NCBI GenBank assembly: GCA_964019155.1
Contig: OZ025241.1
Span: 90,336,228-90,400,227, forward strand
DNA length: 64,000 nucleotides
DNA from: Osedax fenrisi
Taxonomy: Eukaryota > Annelida > Polychaeta > Sabellida > Siboglinidae
Direction of reading: 5' to 3'
Every line of letters starts with the position of its first letter. The first letter of the stretch is position 1. The notes beneath the pieces were generated by a model, which worked only from the letters and a program-made list of their open reading frames with translations, was not told the DNA's origin and made no database searches. Position numbers and translations under genes: made by a program. This document shows, piece by piece, positions 11,395 to 23,622 of this stretch.

Positions 11395-11835
11395 TAGTTC
11401 TTTTGTAATAAAGTACCTACTTTTTAGTAATAAAGATGTTACTTTTAGTAATAATAAAGTATATATATATTATAAATAAAGTAGTTACTATTTATTATTA
11501 ATAAAGTAGTTACTCTTTAGTAATAAAGTAGTTACTTTTTAGTAATAAATTAGTTACTTTTTAGTAATGAAGTAACTACTTTTAGTAATAAAGTAGTTAC
11601 ATTATAGTAATAAAGTAGTTACTTTTTAGTAATAAAGTAGTTACTTTTAGTAATAAAGTAGTTACTTTTAGTAATAATAAAGTAGTTACTTTTTAGAATA
11701 ATTTAGTTCTTTTAGTAATACAATTTATTTTTTTTAGTAATAAAGTGTATTTCTTTTAGTAATAAAATTTAGTAGTATTTACTTTTTAGTAATAAAGTAC
11801 ATTTTTAGTATTAAATTTGATTTAGTAAAAAAGTA
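11395..11835 (+). repeat. AGTAATAAAGTAGTTACTTTT tandem array
   Basis: About 20 degenerate copies of a 19-22-bp unit (TTAGTAATAAAGTAGTTACT). Each unit includes the short palindrome AGTAACTACTT or a variant, so either strand can fold into small hairpins. Confidence 0.8.
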
Positions 11836-11881
11836 ACCACTCAAGGAGCGTTAGCCCTTGATTCGGGAAAAGAGTAACCTA

Positions 11882-12080
<199 letters not shown>

Positions 12081-12082
12081 GG

Positions 12083-12122
12083 TAATACCGGTCATACAAC
12101 GTAGAATAAAGAGAGGATATCC
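12083..12122 (-). repeat. Diverged copy of an ABCC exon donor edge
   Basis: GGTCATACAACGTAGAATAA followed by a purine-rich block resembles the exon edge at 12217-12260 (CCACATAACGTAGAAGAAAG). Its TATCCAATG matches AGCCAACG. The copy lies 135 bp into the intron. It is short and diverged, so support is moderate. Confidence 0.5.
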
Positions 12123-12221
12123 AATGAAATAAGACTTAATACAGAGGTGATTGACACACCCGCACATATAAATGAGGCCATAGTTAATGCGGTGGTATCT
12201 CTCTAGGTTGGGTGCACCTAC

Positions 12222-12469
12222 CACATAACGTAGAAGAAAGACAGAATAGCCAACGCTAGTAGTGTTGCCACAGTCATGATGCAGTCGACGATGTCTCGGG
12301 TAATGGGGTCAACGCTCGTCGAGTAAGTGTACTTATCGAAGGGGGTATGGTTCGGGGGCACCGAGGTCAAGGTTATCACCCCGGCGGGGCTTAACGTATG
12401 GTCGAACTGCTCGGGTACGATGGTGGTCACGTTTATCATGGTTAGGTGGACGGCTTCGGCTATTGACAC
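12222..12469 (-). CDS. ABCC transporter, TMD0 exon with extracellular loop
   Basis: A 248-nt exon, phase 0 to phase 2, with acceptor AACCAG/GTGTC at 12469 and donor ATGTG/GTAGGT at 12222. It encodes about 82 residues: a polar, probably extracellular segment with two N-glycosylation sequons (NVTT and NHTP), then a helix (IMTVATLLALAILSFFYVM). In ABCC TMD0 the second and third helices flank an external loop, which fits here. The next exon is 7.9 kb away at 4324. That intron holds a hAT element, the 7-10 kb satellite, GGGTTT repeats and the ATT run. Weak copies of both exon edges occur in the adjoining introns. Confidence 0.72.
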
Positions 12470-12890
12470 CTGGTTATGTCAGTGAGGTCAAGGTAGTCTG
12501 GGTAGAGATCAAGGTTGATCAGGCTATTATCACGATGGTAGAGTATGATAAAGTTACGGATTAATATTGTAGTTTAACTAGAATAGAATAGAATTTGAAT
12601 AATTAATCGTAGTAGTTAAATTGTTTAAAATAATAAATATGTAATGTTAAATAGATCTAATTATATATAAATATTATATATTATATTTGCTCGGGAAACA
12701 ATCCCGATCGGGTAAGGTAAGGTAATTATATATAATTGTTTAACTTATAAATTAATGAAATCGAAAGACAACATACATAAATAACTGTGTCAATAGAAAA
12801 ACGATTAAATATAATTTACTTCATTTTAATCATAATATATTAAAGCTAAAAACATAAATAAATATATAAATAAGTATATATTATATTCAC

Positions 12891-12990
12891 CAAAGAACAT
12901 AAGATCAGAAGAAACAACAGGATCCATCGTAACACGTGACCTTTGAGCCATGGTCGAGGTCGTTTCATGCGTTCCCTGGACGGCGGTGAC
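12891..12990 (-). CDS. ABCC transporter, small TMD0 exon
   Basis: A 100-nt exon with acceptor GTCACCGCAG/G at 12990 and donor CTTTG/GTGAAT at 12891, phase 2 to phase 0. It encodes a basic loop (SPPSRERMKRPRPWLKGH) and a hydrophobic helix (WILLFLLILCSL). The basic cytosolic loop followed by a second helix is the expected ABCC TMD0 pattern. Phases match on both sides: the 74-bp intron upstream and the 421-bp intron downstream both join in frame. The correct frame is easily missed because longer open frames overlap it. Confidence 0.72.
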
Positions 12991-13064
12991 CTGCGGTGAC
13001 GATAAGGTCATGAGGTCGTGTCCGTTGTGAAGGACACGAGGGTGGAGGTGGTAGTAACACGAAC

Positions 13065-13189
13065 CTGTAGACGAGACAGAGGAAGGCTGGAGTGAAGAGA
13101 GCAAACAGATAGGTCAACGGGATGCATTGTATGTACAGATAGGTCAGACCGAACTCGGGGAATCTGTGCACTCTATGATCATTGATCAT
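13065..13189 (-). CDS. ABCC transporter, N-terminal TMD0 exon
   Basis: The first recognisable exon, starting MINDHRVHRFPEFGLTYLY and continuing into a hydrophobic helix (IPLTYLFALFTPAFLCLVY). The ATG directly follows a good acceptor (pyrimidine-rich tract, then CTACGCAG). It may be a start codon right after a 5'-UTR intron, or an internal methionine with more N-terminus upstream. Human MRP1 has about 30 more residues before the same helix. The donor CTACAG/GTTCGTG at 13065 leaves phase 2. The product would be an ATP-driven exporter of organic anions or conjugates in a plasma or organelle membrane. No promoter could be identified upstream. Confidence 0.7.
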
Positions 13190-13503
13190 CTGCGTAGGTG
13201 TAGTTAGGTTAGGATATAGGTGGCGGTACTGGTAGTGGTGGTAATGCTAACAGGGGGTGATATGATAGGTGTATATAAATAATCATTGTTGTGCTATAGA
13301 TATGGGTTGATTATTACACATAGTATAGATGGCACTACTAGTAGTGGGGTGAATAATACATAAGTACACATTTGTGATTGTTATCAATTGTAATGAGACA
13401 TGATTTTTGGTAAAAACTTGTTACTGATATTAATTGCTATACTAATTGTATTATGAAATAAAATATTAGTATTTTATTACAGGAGAATATTTGTTGAATA
13501 TAG
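13190..13503. other. Upstream flank or first intron of the ABCC gene
   Basis: Contains two diverged copies of a TGGCACTACTAGTAGTGG-type segment (about 13220 and 13328). I see no convincing first exon or promoter. Confidence 0.4.
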
Positions 13504-13740
13504 ATGCATGAGCTTATGTATGTGTATGTGTATTTGGCTGGGTGTTAGTGTGGGTATGTGTATGTGTATGTGTGAGTATGTGGGTATTAGTATGGGTGTT
13601 ATTGTGGGTATGTGTATGGGTATGTGTATGGGTATGTGTATGGGTGTTATTGTGGGTATGTGTATGGGTATGTGTGAGTGTGTGGGTATTAGTATGGGTG
13701 TTATTGTGGGTATGTGTATGGGTATGTGTGAGTGTGTAAG
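13504..13740 (+). repeat. TGTATGGGTATG minisatellite
   Basis: Degenerate 6-12-bp units of TATGTG and TATGGG with a larger period (GGTGTTATTGTGGGTATGTG repeated three times). Open frames across it are repeat translations. Confidence 0.85.
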
Positions 13741-13828
13741 TATGGTGTAGTAGTAGAACTATAGTAGAATACTATAGTAGAATAACTACTACACCATACT
13801 TACACACTCACACATACCCATACACATA
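13711..13828. repeat. Perfect 44-bp inverted repeat (hairpin)
   Basis: The end of the minisatellite (13711-13754) is repeated as its exact reverse complement at 13785-13828, separated by a 30-bp loop that contains its own palindrome (CTATAGTAGAATACTATAG). Perfect arms in otherwise degenerate repeats point to a recent event, such as a template-switch or foldback duplication. Confidence 0.9.
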
Positions 13829-15414
13829 CATTAAATTATAATTTAACATATATGTATTGTTATTCAACAATTAATGGTATTCTCGAATACTATCATAATA
13901 TAATATATATAGCGAACTTATTTTACGGCAGTAATTGTCACTACTGATTTAAATCCTATCCATACCGTGTTAAATACAATCGAGATACTTGCACACACAT
14001 TTAGCTAAGACCCTTGTGATCTATACAGGCAACTCTGTACTTGTGTCTATGGGTAGGTATAGTGTGTCTATCATAAGGTAGTGAAGTAGAATTTATATAA
14101 CTTATCCGACATATTAATTACAATTAATATTAAATGTTTAATTAAAATCACATATAAATTAAATACAAGTTTAAAAAAAAAATGATTTTAAAGATTTGCC
14201 GGTAGAAAATAAAGTTAATGTTTCAGATGAAATAGTTTACAATTATTATTATCAAGTAAATATGTAATATAAACGAAATATCATTCCCTATACATTGTAC
14301 ATTTATTCTTATTACTAATAAGTTATTAGTATTAAGGATATGTTCACGGTTGGTGTTTAGAAGGAATATACATGAATACACACGAGCACATCAGACATAG
14401 GATATATCCTATAGGATAAAGCTAAATGCTAATATAATTTATAATTTATTTCCTTTCTAAATTAACAAAGCTAAATTCTAATCTATTTTATAAATCATTT
14501 CCTTTCTAAATTAACAACACTAGATAAGCATATTATAATCACATACTTCCTCATAATATAAGGAAACAGGACATAAATCCATAATTTGTATAATCTAAAC
14601 ACTATCTTTGAGTGTGTTTTAGTCAACCACTGGGACACAGTTAGTAGAAACAAATTGTCTTTAAAGTGTGCTTAACACCAGTGGTTTCCCAGAAAACATA
14701 GTATGCATAGTATGCATATATACAGTACAGATTAAAGCTAACAAATCATTATTACTACTATTAATAGTAGAGGTAATACTAGTGAATATACTATTGCACA
14801 ACTCACTAGTGCTGTTATCGTAGAGGTTACATCATACGCATCAGTTTCCGCAATCTATTTATAGAACCTCTCCATCAACACAGTGTTATAATACAACTAG
14901 TGGGAGAAGCTGGGATATCTCATCTGATACCGTCGTTATCATGCGATAACGATCTCTAGTGTGGACAGGTTCATAAGATAACGATTAGATAGCAAGATAG
15001 CACACCACGGTAGTAAGGTGACCGAGTATTACAGTGATAAAGTAGCAGCTCGCATCTATACACAGGTACAGACACTATAGGAGGAACATATAAATACTAG
15101 TTTTTCCCATTTCTTATAATACACGGCTATAAATGAATACACACACACACGTAAACACACACTCGCGTATAACTTAATCATATGTGCGTTATGCAACCTC
15201 TAATAATAACGTTATAGCACAGCCTATATCCTATTACATAACGTCAAGGTGCCCGTAACTATACGTGTGTGTGTGTGCGTGTGTGTGTGTGTGTGTGTGC
15301 GTGTAAAGAGGAGGAGGAGGAGGATGCGGTGAAGGCTTTGATGTAATGAACACGTGATACAGACGCTCTATTGTACTTTACACACGGGCTATTGTAGTAT
15401 AGGACAACCGACTT

Positions 15415-15457
<43 letters not shown>

Positions 15458-16190
15458 CATTGTATTTATTAGATATAGGTGGATACACGGCGGGGTAAGA
15501 CAAAGGGTGTCACCGTGGGGGGTCACTGCATTACGTCTTACCCTCGCAAACTATCATATATATATACCATCGATATCAAGAAAGTTTATGATTATCGAAG
15601 ATATATATATATATATATATATATAGATTTATTGGTAGGATATATTTGATTACAGCAAGAACTTTGATTATAGTAACGATCCGTTACTAACGACACAAAT
15701 AGACATGCAATACATTGCCTATTGACCTGTATGCACGAACACACACACAAACACACACACAAACACACATACGCATAGTATGCAAGGACATAGGTATACA
15801 CACACACACATCATTATTGTTGTAGATACACGTATCTTATGTAAAACAAGCTTTACGGCGTTTTTTTATTCGGAATATGTTACTTAAATATGTTACTTTA
15901 ATATTTTACTTTAATCTAGATTAAACGGAATCCACTTAATAGTTAGGTATATCAATAAATGGCATCGGCGCGCGTATTAATTAGCTAATCAAATATTTGT
16001 ATAGAAATAGAATTTTAAAATGAGAATACTTGTAACAGAAAAATAAATATCTTTGATATCTTTGATCTAAACCACTGAAATATATTATATATACCACTAA
16101 AACGTATATATAGTTGTAGTACAGAATGTAACTTTCATTATTTCAGAGATAGAGAGAATACTGTCATGTACTTTCTACTATATATATATA
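13829..16190. other. Intergenic or intronic DNA with microsatellites
   Basis: No supportable gene. Contents: a 50-bp imperfect direct repeat at about 14420-14515 (CTAAATTCTAAT and TTTCCTTTCTAAATTAACAA); TG repeat at 15253-15303; TA runs at 15418-15452 and 15601-15624; CA repeats at 15739-15810. Local GC rises around 14860-15100, but I found no exon there. Confidence 0.5.
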
Positions 16191-16395
16191 TTGTTATTGT
16201 TATTTTGTTATTTTATTTGGTAGAGTCATTTCATCCCATCCAGGAACTTAGATGCAGTTTTCAATTATAACCATATATGGCTCTAATGTCCCTTGAAGCC
16301 GATCTCATGTTAATTAATGGTATGGACGAGGGTCGAAACCGTGTCTAACTGCTTATGTATATAACGACTTAGCCAACTAAGCCACACAGACAGTT
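16191..16395 (-). mobile_element. tRNA-derived SINE, truncated copy
   Basis: Reverse orientation. The tRNA-like head (TGTGTGGCTTAGTTGGCTAA on the minus strand, A-box-like) lies at 16370-16395, and a diverged B box (GGTTTCGACCC) at 16330-16342. The conserved body (GGGACATTAGAGCCATATAT, then GTTCCTGGATGGGATGAAA) and an AAT/AAC-type tail follow at 16191-16290. The middle of the body is deleted relative to the copies at 18986 and 55632. Confidence 0.85.
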
Positions 16396-16429
16396 ATATA
16401 TATATATATATATGTATATGTGTATTTGT

Positions 16430-16570
16430 TAGGTAATCTTAGTTTGAATCATAGCTTTATAGTTTACCTAGAATACAAATCTAAAGTTTTTATGCACTCA
16501 TGTATGAAGTATTCTACTAGATGTACCATGACCCACTTACGTCACCGTTATGTGTTATACAATAGTTAAC
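16430..16570 (-). repeat. Inverted copy of the segment at 18825-18960
   Basis: Reverse complement of 18825-18960. Shared blocks are ACCATGACCCACTTACGTCA, ATAGCTTTATAGTTTACCTA and AGAATACAAATCTA. In both places the segment abuts a SINE copy with the same relative order, so SINE plus flank form one inverted duplicate pair 2.5 kb apart. Confidence 0.8.
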
Positions 16571-17106
16571 AATAGATATAGTATATACCGTAAGTAACCC
16601 AACTGTACCTACAAATCTACATAGGTACTGTATTCAGTATACTATAGTAAATGTGTAGAGTATACAGTATACTGTATACAGTATATATACTATACTGTAG
16701 TATAAGCGTGTAAACATGTGCGTATTGGTATTGCATATATGTAGAAAACATTGATATAAAGAAAACTTTCTTTATATCGATGGTAGAAACACACACCCAC
16801 ACACACACACACACACTTAGGTGTGACATCATTGATAACTCGCATGCTGTAGCAACGCCCTAGCGTGTGTTTACGTTAACACTGTAAACACTTTATTACG
16901 TAATCATATTGATGATAATACCATAGCATTGTCCGTGATGATGTATTACTGTTGTCTATGACGTGTATATATCATCTTATCTATAATGATGTACGTATAC
17001 ATAGCTGAAATATGTATAATACATTGATGAATGTATCTTTTTATTTTGTATACACAACTTCAATACATTTTATTCATTCAAAAAATTAAAAGATAACAAA
17101 TATACA

Positions 17107-17141
<35 letters not shown>

Positions 17142-17672
17142 TAATGTTCATATACGTGTATTTATGTATGAATGTGTGCGTGTATGTGTGTATATTTCTA
17201 AACTAGTAGGAATTTAAGTATTCAACAATCTTATATGGTTCAATATAATCAACTAGTTCTAATCTCTAATGATTAGGCTTCAAAAGTACTGCGATAGCTG
17301 CAGAATGTTTCTGTAAACACATAGTTCAATTTTAAATATTAAAATAGTTATAATACGATTACATATTAAACATAAGTATTATATTTAAGTACAAATAAAG
17401 TTATAATAATAGATACAAATAAATATAAAATGATATGTGTACAAATAAGGAGGAGCAAATAACATATATATATATATATATATATATCAACTATAGTTGA
17501 TAAGTCGACATGTCGACTTTGTCAGCATTGTGCACAATGCTATATTTCTCTATATATATTATATCTATTATCATTACGAACATTTCACATTAAAGAATTA
17601 TTACTTTCAATGATGTGATTACATCCCCGACATTACATCCCACGTGATTACATCTGCACTATAAACAACAAC

Positions 17673-17732
<60 letters not shown>

Positions 17733-18220
17733 CATATATGGTTCAGGTAGTATAGAAAAGATAATACTGATGCGTTTATAAACCCTATAGACATCCTATA
17801 GGGTGAACATACATTTAATTCGCACGTATAGAAATTCTGATATATTCAATGTATTTAATTATTGACAGATGAAGGGAAATTATTCACGCCTGTGGCATAT
17901 ATGTGTGTGTGTATATATTTATATAGTACATTTTAATATATATATATAATGTAGTAGTAACATTCTACTATAATATAGATATATGATATACTATAAACGT
18001 ACATATCGCTCCATTCACACACATATTGCTATATAGTTGGTGAGGCCTCAATAGGGGAGTGAATCTGCCATCGTCAATGTGCAACGGGCTTTCACCGAGT
18101 GCAATGCATTTCGATAACTTACTTTACATTCGTAAAATAAATTATTAATAAAATGTTTACTTTAAAATCAATACCCTAATATCGAGGTGATCTTGCCTAT
18201 ATTATGGGAATTATATACAC
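16571..18220. other. Non-coding DNA with microsatellites
   Basis: No gene seen. TA runs at 17109-17137 and 17463-17486. A CA repeat of about 60 bp at 17672-17731. Stacked short palindromes at 17487-17545 (AACTATAGTT, GTCGACATGTCGAC, GCATTGTGCACAATGC). Confidence 0.5.
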
Positions 18221-18665
18221 AGAGAGAGAGTGTAGCGTACCCTGGCGGGAGGTTCTCGTGTTACTCGCCGTTAGAACACCACGTGACCTATGTGTATACA
18301 GACCACGTGTGTTGATCACGTGTAGACACACCCGCACACACGTGGGTGTAGTACAGTGTATATTACACACACGGTCCCGCCCCCGCACACACGTAGGTGC
18401 AGTGCGTGTTAGCTCACAGCGGGGAGTGTAGTATATTAGAGCGGGTCGCCATATCACCGGCTTGTATCTCGTGTACACACACACGCACGCACATACGGAC
18501 ACACCTCTACACGCGCGCACACACATAGGTGTGCGTATTCTTAGATAGTGATCGCATAAACAGATTTCCTGGGCTGCGGCGAGAGTTACCCGGATGTTAC
18601 TACGATATTACCGGTAGGTCGTGTCCTTATAGGACATGCACGGTATACGAGTCGTGTGATAATCT
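18221..18665. promoter_or_regulatory. GC-rich island with CACGTG motifs, possible regulatory region
   Basis: This is the most GC- and CpG-rich stretch of the 13-29 kb region. It has at least three CACGTG E-box palindromes (near 18281, 18303 and 18318), ACACACGTGGGTG and CACGTAGGTG variants, and CGCGCG at 18513. Long open frames occur on both strands but encode no recognisable domain, so composition explains them better. It could be a promoter or enhancer, but no initiation site is visible. Confidence 0.35.
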
Positions 18666-18706
18666 GTAATCACTTAATCTATCATTGCACGTGTATATAT
18701 ACTTAC

Positions 18707-18741
<35 letters not shown>

Positions 18742-18743
18742 TT

Positions 18744-18800
18744 AACTGCCTGTGTGGCTCAGTTGGCTAAGGCATACAAGACACACAAGTGGTATAATAT
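18744..18800 (+). mobile_element. SINE head fragment
   Basis: CTGTGTGGCTCAGTTGGCTA and AGACACACAAG match the tRNA-like head of the SINE family. The B box and body are missing. Confidence 0.65.
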
Positions 18801-18985
18801 ACTATATATAGTAATACCCGTCAGTTCTATAATACATAACGGTGACGTAAGTGGGTCATGGTACATCTAGTAGAATACGGCATACGTGACTGAATCCAAA
18901 CTCTAGATTTGTATTCTAGGTAAACTATAAAGCTATGATTCATACTAAGATTACTTAACACATACGCACACACACATACATATAT

Positions 18986-19282
18986 AACTGTCTGTGTGGC
19001 TCAGTGGCTAAGGCGTCAGATACACAAGCAGTAAGACATGGGTACGAGCCTTTCCGGACCATTAATTTATTTTTTTTAAATGGGTCTTACAATATTATTT
19101 AGAAGTGATCTTATATAATTGTGTATAAATAAATGATCGGCTCTCGTTAAAATCATGGATGCCTTAACATGAGAGCGGCTTCGAAGGGACATTAGAGCCA
19201 TATATGGTTATAAGTGAAAACTTCATCTAAGTTCCTGGATAGGATGAAAGGACTCCACCAAATGAAATAATAATAAATATAA
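18986..19282 (+). mobile_element. tRNA-derived SINE, near full length
   Basis: Head CTGTGTGGCTCAGTGGCTAA with an A-box-like TGGCTCAGTGGC, a B-box-like GGTACGAGCC (degenerate) and CCGGACCA. The body has GGGTCTTACAATATTATTTA, GATCGGCTCTCGTT, CATGAGAGCGGCTTCGAAGG and GGACATTAGAGCCATATATG. It ends in an A-rich AATAATAAATATAAC tail. About 295 bp, the same layout as the copy at 55632-55928. Confidence 0.9.
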
Positions 19283-20228
19283 CAATTTATGTATATATAT
19301 ATATCATAGATATAAAGAAAGTTAAAGAAAGATAATCTTTGTTTATATTATTGTGAATGTGTATGTATATGCATTGTATATGCAAGTATTAAATAATAAC
19401 AGTTATATTACATAATAGGATATATATATATATTAGATAAATTAAAAAACTAGTTTGTCACGCCATATATATATCACGTATATATCTAGATATATTAGTC
19501 ATTTATAACTATTTGATTCAAGGAAGAGTGCATGTTTGTAGTGTGATATCAAATGTATATAAAACACTTGCATTTGTGTTATATTGGCATATAACATATT
19601 ATATAGTGTATATTTTAGGTAATATATTTATATAATGAACTGTTACACACACACATACATACACACATACACCCACACACACACATACATACATACACAC
19701 ATACACCCACACACACACATACATACATACACACCCACACACATACACACTATATATAGTATACAAGTATATAAAATATAAAATAATATAATATATTAAA
19801 GCTATATATATATATATATATATACCAATACATTAAAATACCACTCAGCAATGAATACACTAGTAGTATTACCTGTATGATATACACATATTTGCTATGA
19901 TGACCTTGTTAATGACCTTGTTAATGAAGATATGTGTGTCTTTTCTAACATACAACACATTTATAATCAATTCTCTCTGTGACACTAATGCAATACTATG
20001 TTAAACAATACTATGTTAAACACAATACAAAGTCATAATACAGTTTTTCAATTCTATTCATTAGTACAATCTATATTCAATATGTGTTATATATATACAT
20101 ATATATATATAGGGCAACAAAACTTATGTTTATTGAGATTGTCTAGTGAAGGAATCTTATTTATTGCATGAATATATATATATAATAGTCTATATATTAT
20201 ATATAACACCTTACTAATATACATTAGG

Positions 20229-20305
<77 letters not shown>

Positions 20306-20435
20306 ATGTTTTATGTACTAGTTTTAAATAACACATATTTATGGAATATACACTATAACATATTTATTATGTGAAGTTATTTATGTGATCTTAAATTGTA
20401 TACTTTTTTATATAGTAAGCATTATATACATATCA

Positions 20436-20488
<53 letters not shown>

Positions 20489-20911
20489 TGATTTATTTAT
20501 ATATATATTATGTAAAATGTATATAATTTATAAAATCTGTAATAAGCCTTCATTAGTAGTATATTATAAGTCATCATTAATAGACCTACTTGACATGTTA
20601 TCATCAATAAATACAATGATTAACATTGATTATAGTGATTAAGATGATGTGTAGTGATAGACTCCACTATTTCTTTTTTAAATATGTCTACTGATACATG
20701 TGTAATTATAATAATTATAATCTCTAAATAATTTCATTTTTTACATACCCTATTATTTCGTTAACTCAATTAAAACATAATCAATACAATTACAATTATG
20801 TATTATATTACACAATAATACGGCTAGCATTCATAGTGTAAGTTACAATCAGTGATAGTCTATCAGTGATTGCAAAGTGTAGCTGTAGTCATTAAACAAG
20901 AAAAGTAACAG
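19283..20911. other. Non-coding DNA with long TA and CA microsatellites
   Basis: No gene seen. Interrupted CA/CATA repeat at 19644-19755; pure TA tracts at about 20231-20300 and 20441-20485. The open frame over 20385-20642 is mostly TA-repeat translation. Confidence 0.55.
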
Positions 20912-21134
20912 TAAGTAAAGAGAAGATTCTATCTAATGATAGGCCCTATAGCTTTATTTACTAGGCCACTGTACATTTGTACATTACATCATACTGGTAG
21001 GTATTAGGAGGGAGAAATGTCTGTTCTCTAAATATATGTTTACATTTAATGTATAGGATGATATGTGTTCATTATAAACACTATAATTCATTCATCATTA
21101 TAATACAATGGTTTATATTGTATTAATTATTATA
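20912..21134 (+). repeat. 223-bp dispersed direct repeat, copy 1
   Basis: Nearly identical to 22453-22674. It starts TAAGTAAAGAGAAGATTCTA and ends near TTTATATTGTATTAAT. Flanks are unrelated and there are no obvious terminal inverted repeats or TSD. It may be a short mobile element or a segmental duplication. The internal CTATAGCTTTATTTACTAGG is perfectly conserved. Confidence 0.85.
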
Positions 21135-21228
21135 CATAAGATATTATAGAATTATTAATACTTCTATATGATCATTTTAGGATGTAATGCAGCACCACAA
21201 ATAGAAAAACCAAACGAAACTAAACCCA

Positions 21229-21259
<31 letters not shown>

Positions 21260-22452
21260 AATATTTATTAGAAGAAAGTAGTATATTTTTTTCGTATGAA
21301 GTATTTAAATTATATTGTTATTTAATCTAAAGGGCTTCATATAAAGATCAATATCTTTTATATGCTGTCTCCCGCCAAATATATATAGTATTAAGTGTGT
21401 TATATACATTTATTAAGCCCCAGTATATAAATCACCATATTAATCAGTGACATAGATCAATTGTGATTCCTGATGAGTCAGCTTATTGGTGTTAATGTCG
21501 GGTGCATTTCTAAAGACGGATCCTTATTAAGAAAGTCTTATATATAATACATGTTTATAATAACAAACGTTTCTCTTAATTTAAACGATTAGAATATTTA
21601 TTTTTAAATTGTTTATACCTCACATCGGTTCATCTATGTAAATAAACTAGATTAGATTTATTGTAGATATATGTATAAATTGGGAAATCATGATATTATT
21701 TATTATTAATAGATATACACAATAACGGGTCAATATAAATACTTATAAATACATTATATTTCCATTCGTATCAGATACAATATATTGATTATTAGCATAG
21801 GGATTCTATACATACATATTATTATTATTTACGTTCCGTAAATATATTTTCTATAATTTGTATGCACCTTCATATTATAAATAATAGAGTCCATCTCAAA
21901 AAATGAGTCATTAAATATTGAACAATGAGTCATTGATGATTACGATGATGATGTCACTGCGACTATCTACACAGTCTAAGAGAGAACGTAATACATAGTA
22001 TAGATTATAGGATTGTGCAGTCATTATATAGAGAGGCAGACAGAGAAATAGATTATATATGATTATTTTCTCTCTACATGAATTCAAATAAAACATATCT
22101 TTACTTTTGTTGATGCCAGTTATATATATATATATTATATATATATTTTACTAGACTATTCAATATATTTAATGAACATATAGCGTATTTTTTTGTAAAT
22201 AATATAAATAAACATATTATAATATAATATTTGAATAATAAAATTGAAAGATTAAGAAATATGTATTCTTTAACCGCGTCGCGATATAAACACACCGATT
22301 ACAGAAGTGGTACGGTGTGACATACGCGGCGAGGTGATTCGCTATTCGGGTTACCGATGACGTCAGCTAAAATATACATCTCACTCGTACTCGCGTGTAA
22401 CTGAAGATGTACATTCCGCAGTCTGATCGACTCTGCACTCATGAATAGTAGT
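21135..22452. other. Non-coding DNA between duplicated segments
   Basis: AT-rich with no supportable gene. A GC-richer patch at 22270-22400 contains a CRE-like TGACGTCA (about 22357) and CGCGTCGCG, which might be regulatory. Confidence 0.4.
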
Positions 22453-22674
22453 TAAGTAAAGAGAAGATTCTATCTAATGATAGGCCCTATAGCTTTATTT
22501 ACTAGGCCACTGTACATTTGTACATTACATCATACTGGTAGGTATTAGAAGGGAGAAATGTCTGTTCTCTAAATATATGTTTACATATAAGGTATAGGAT
22601 GATATGTGTTCATTATGAACACTATAATTCATTCATCATTATAATAATATGGTTTATATTGTATTAATCATTAT
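22453..22674 (+). repeat. 223-bp dispersed direct repeat, copy 2
   Basis: Second copy, with only a few substitutions relative to 20912-21134, pointing to a recent copying event. It is followed by unrelated, moderately GC-rich sequence. Confidence 0.85.
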
Positions 22675-23274
22675 CGAACTGTTCACTTTGTATCGCGTTA
22701 GAATGACGCAATATAGATATTTCGCGTATCATTCGAATTAATATGTAAATTGTGATTACATTACGAAAGATAAATCGTACAGCATTACGATACTGGAATA
22801 CTCTTGAAACACGCCGGGTTCATTGTTAGAGCGCTTGTGAATAGTATAGATATGTAACGCACAAGAGGTTACTACAGGTATTGTGGACGGTGTAGTATAA
22901 CAATGACGATCATACCGATGATGTAACATGTAAAGTACTTAGGGCACTGGAATGATGATGATGATTCATAGACCTATGCATTGTTAATCATGTGTTAAAT
23001 CAATAGTAGCGCACATTAACTATACATGTGTAATACATGTCAGTGCATGGCTATCATTAACGCACAGTGCTTCTAATTACGGAGTTATACCACAACTATA
23101 AGGAGGTACACTGTGCTGAGGTGAAATATACTGACTTTAGGACAAATAGTATGTACACATCTTACAGTATATATATATATATAAAAAAGATGGTGTTGAA
23201 AGATTAATTTGAAGACAGCCTGAATTATGTAAACAATATATATATTGAATGATAAAATACACTATGTATATATG

Positions 23275-23307
<33 letters not shown>

Positions 23308-23560
23308 ATACATATGTGTACAAACTACAATGTAAACAAGATATCTTTATTAACATGTCATTGTTCATTATATAAGGAATATGTATCATACAATTTACTA
23401 AAATATATACTTCACCTGTTATAATTGATAGATTATATATTATATTTAATACAATAGTAATGTTTAGATTATTTTTTGTTGTTGAATATTATAAATAGAT
23501 TCAAGTAAAAAATACATATGACCATCAATATAAAGAAATTTTCATTATAATGATGATATA

Positions 23561-23622
<62 letters not shown>

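Noticed and set aside
12826..13104. 92-codon minus-strand frame
   Set aside because: Wrong frame across an exon and intron of the ABCC gene; the spliced reading gives proper TMD0 helices.
13508..13750. Methionine/cysteine/glycine-rich frame
   Set aside because: Simple translation of the TGTATGGG minisatellite.
14590..14700. Short MITE around AACCACTGGG / CCAGTGGTTT
   Set aside because: Arms are short and interrupted, with no further copies or TSD in the window.
18197..18526. Open frames on both strands in the GC-rich island
   Set aside because: GC-rich sequence has few stops; no domain, splice sites or start context.
20385..20642. 85-codon frame
   Set aside because: Largely a TA-microsatellite translation (repeated IYIYIY); no domain.
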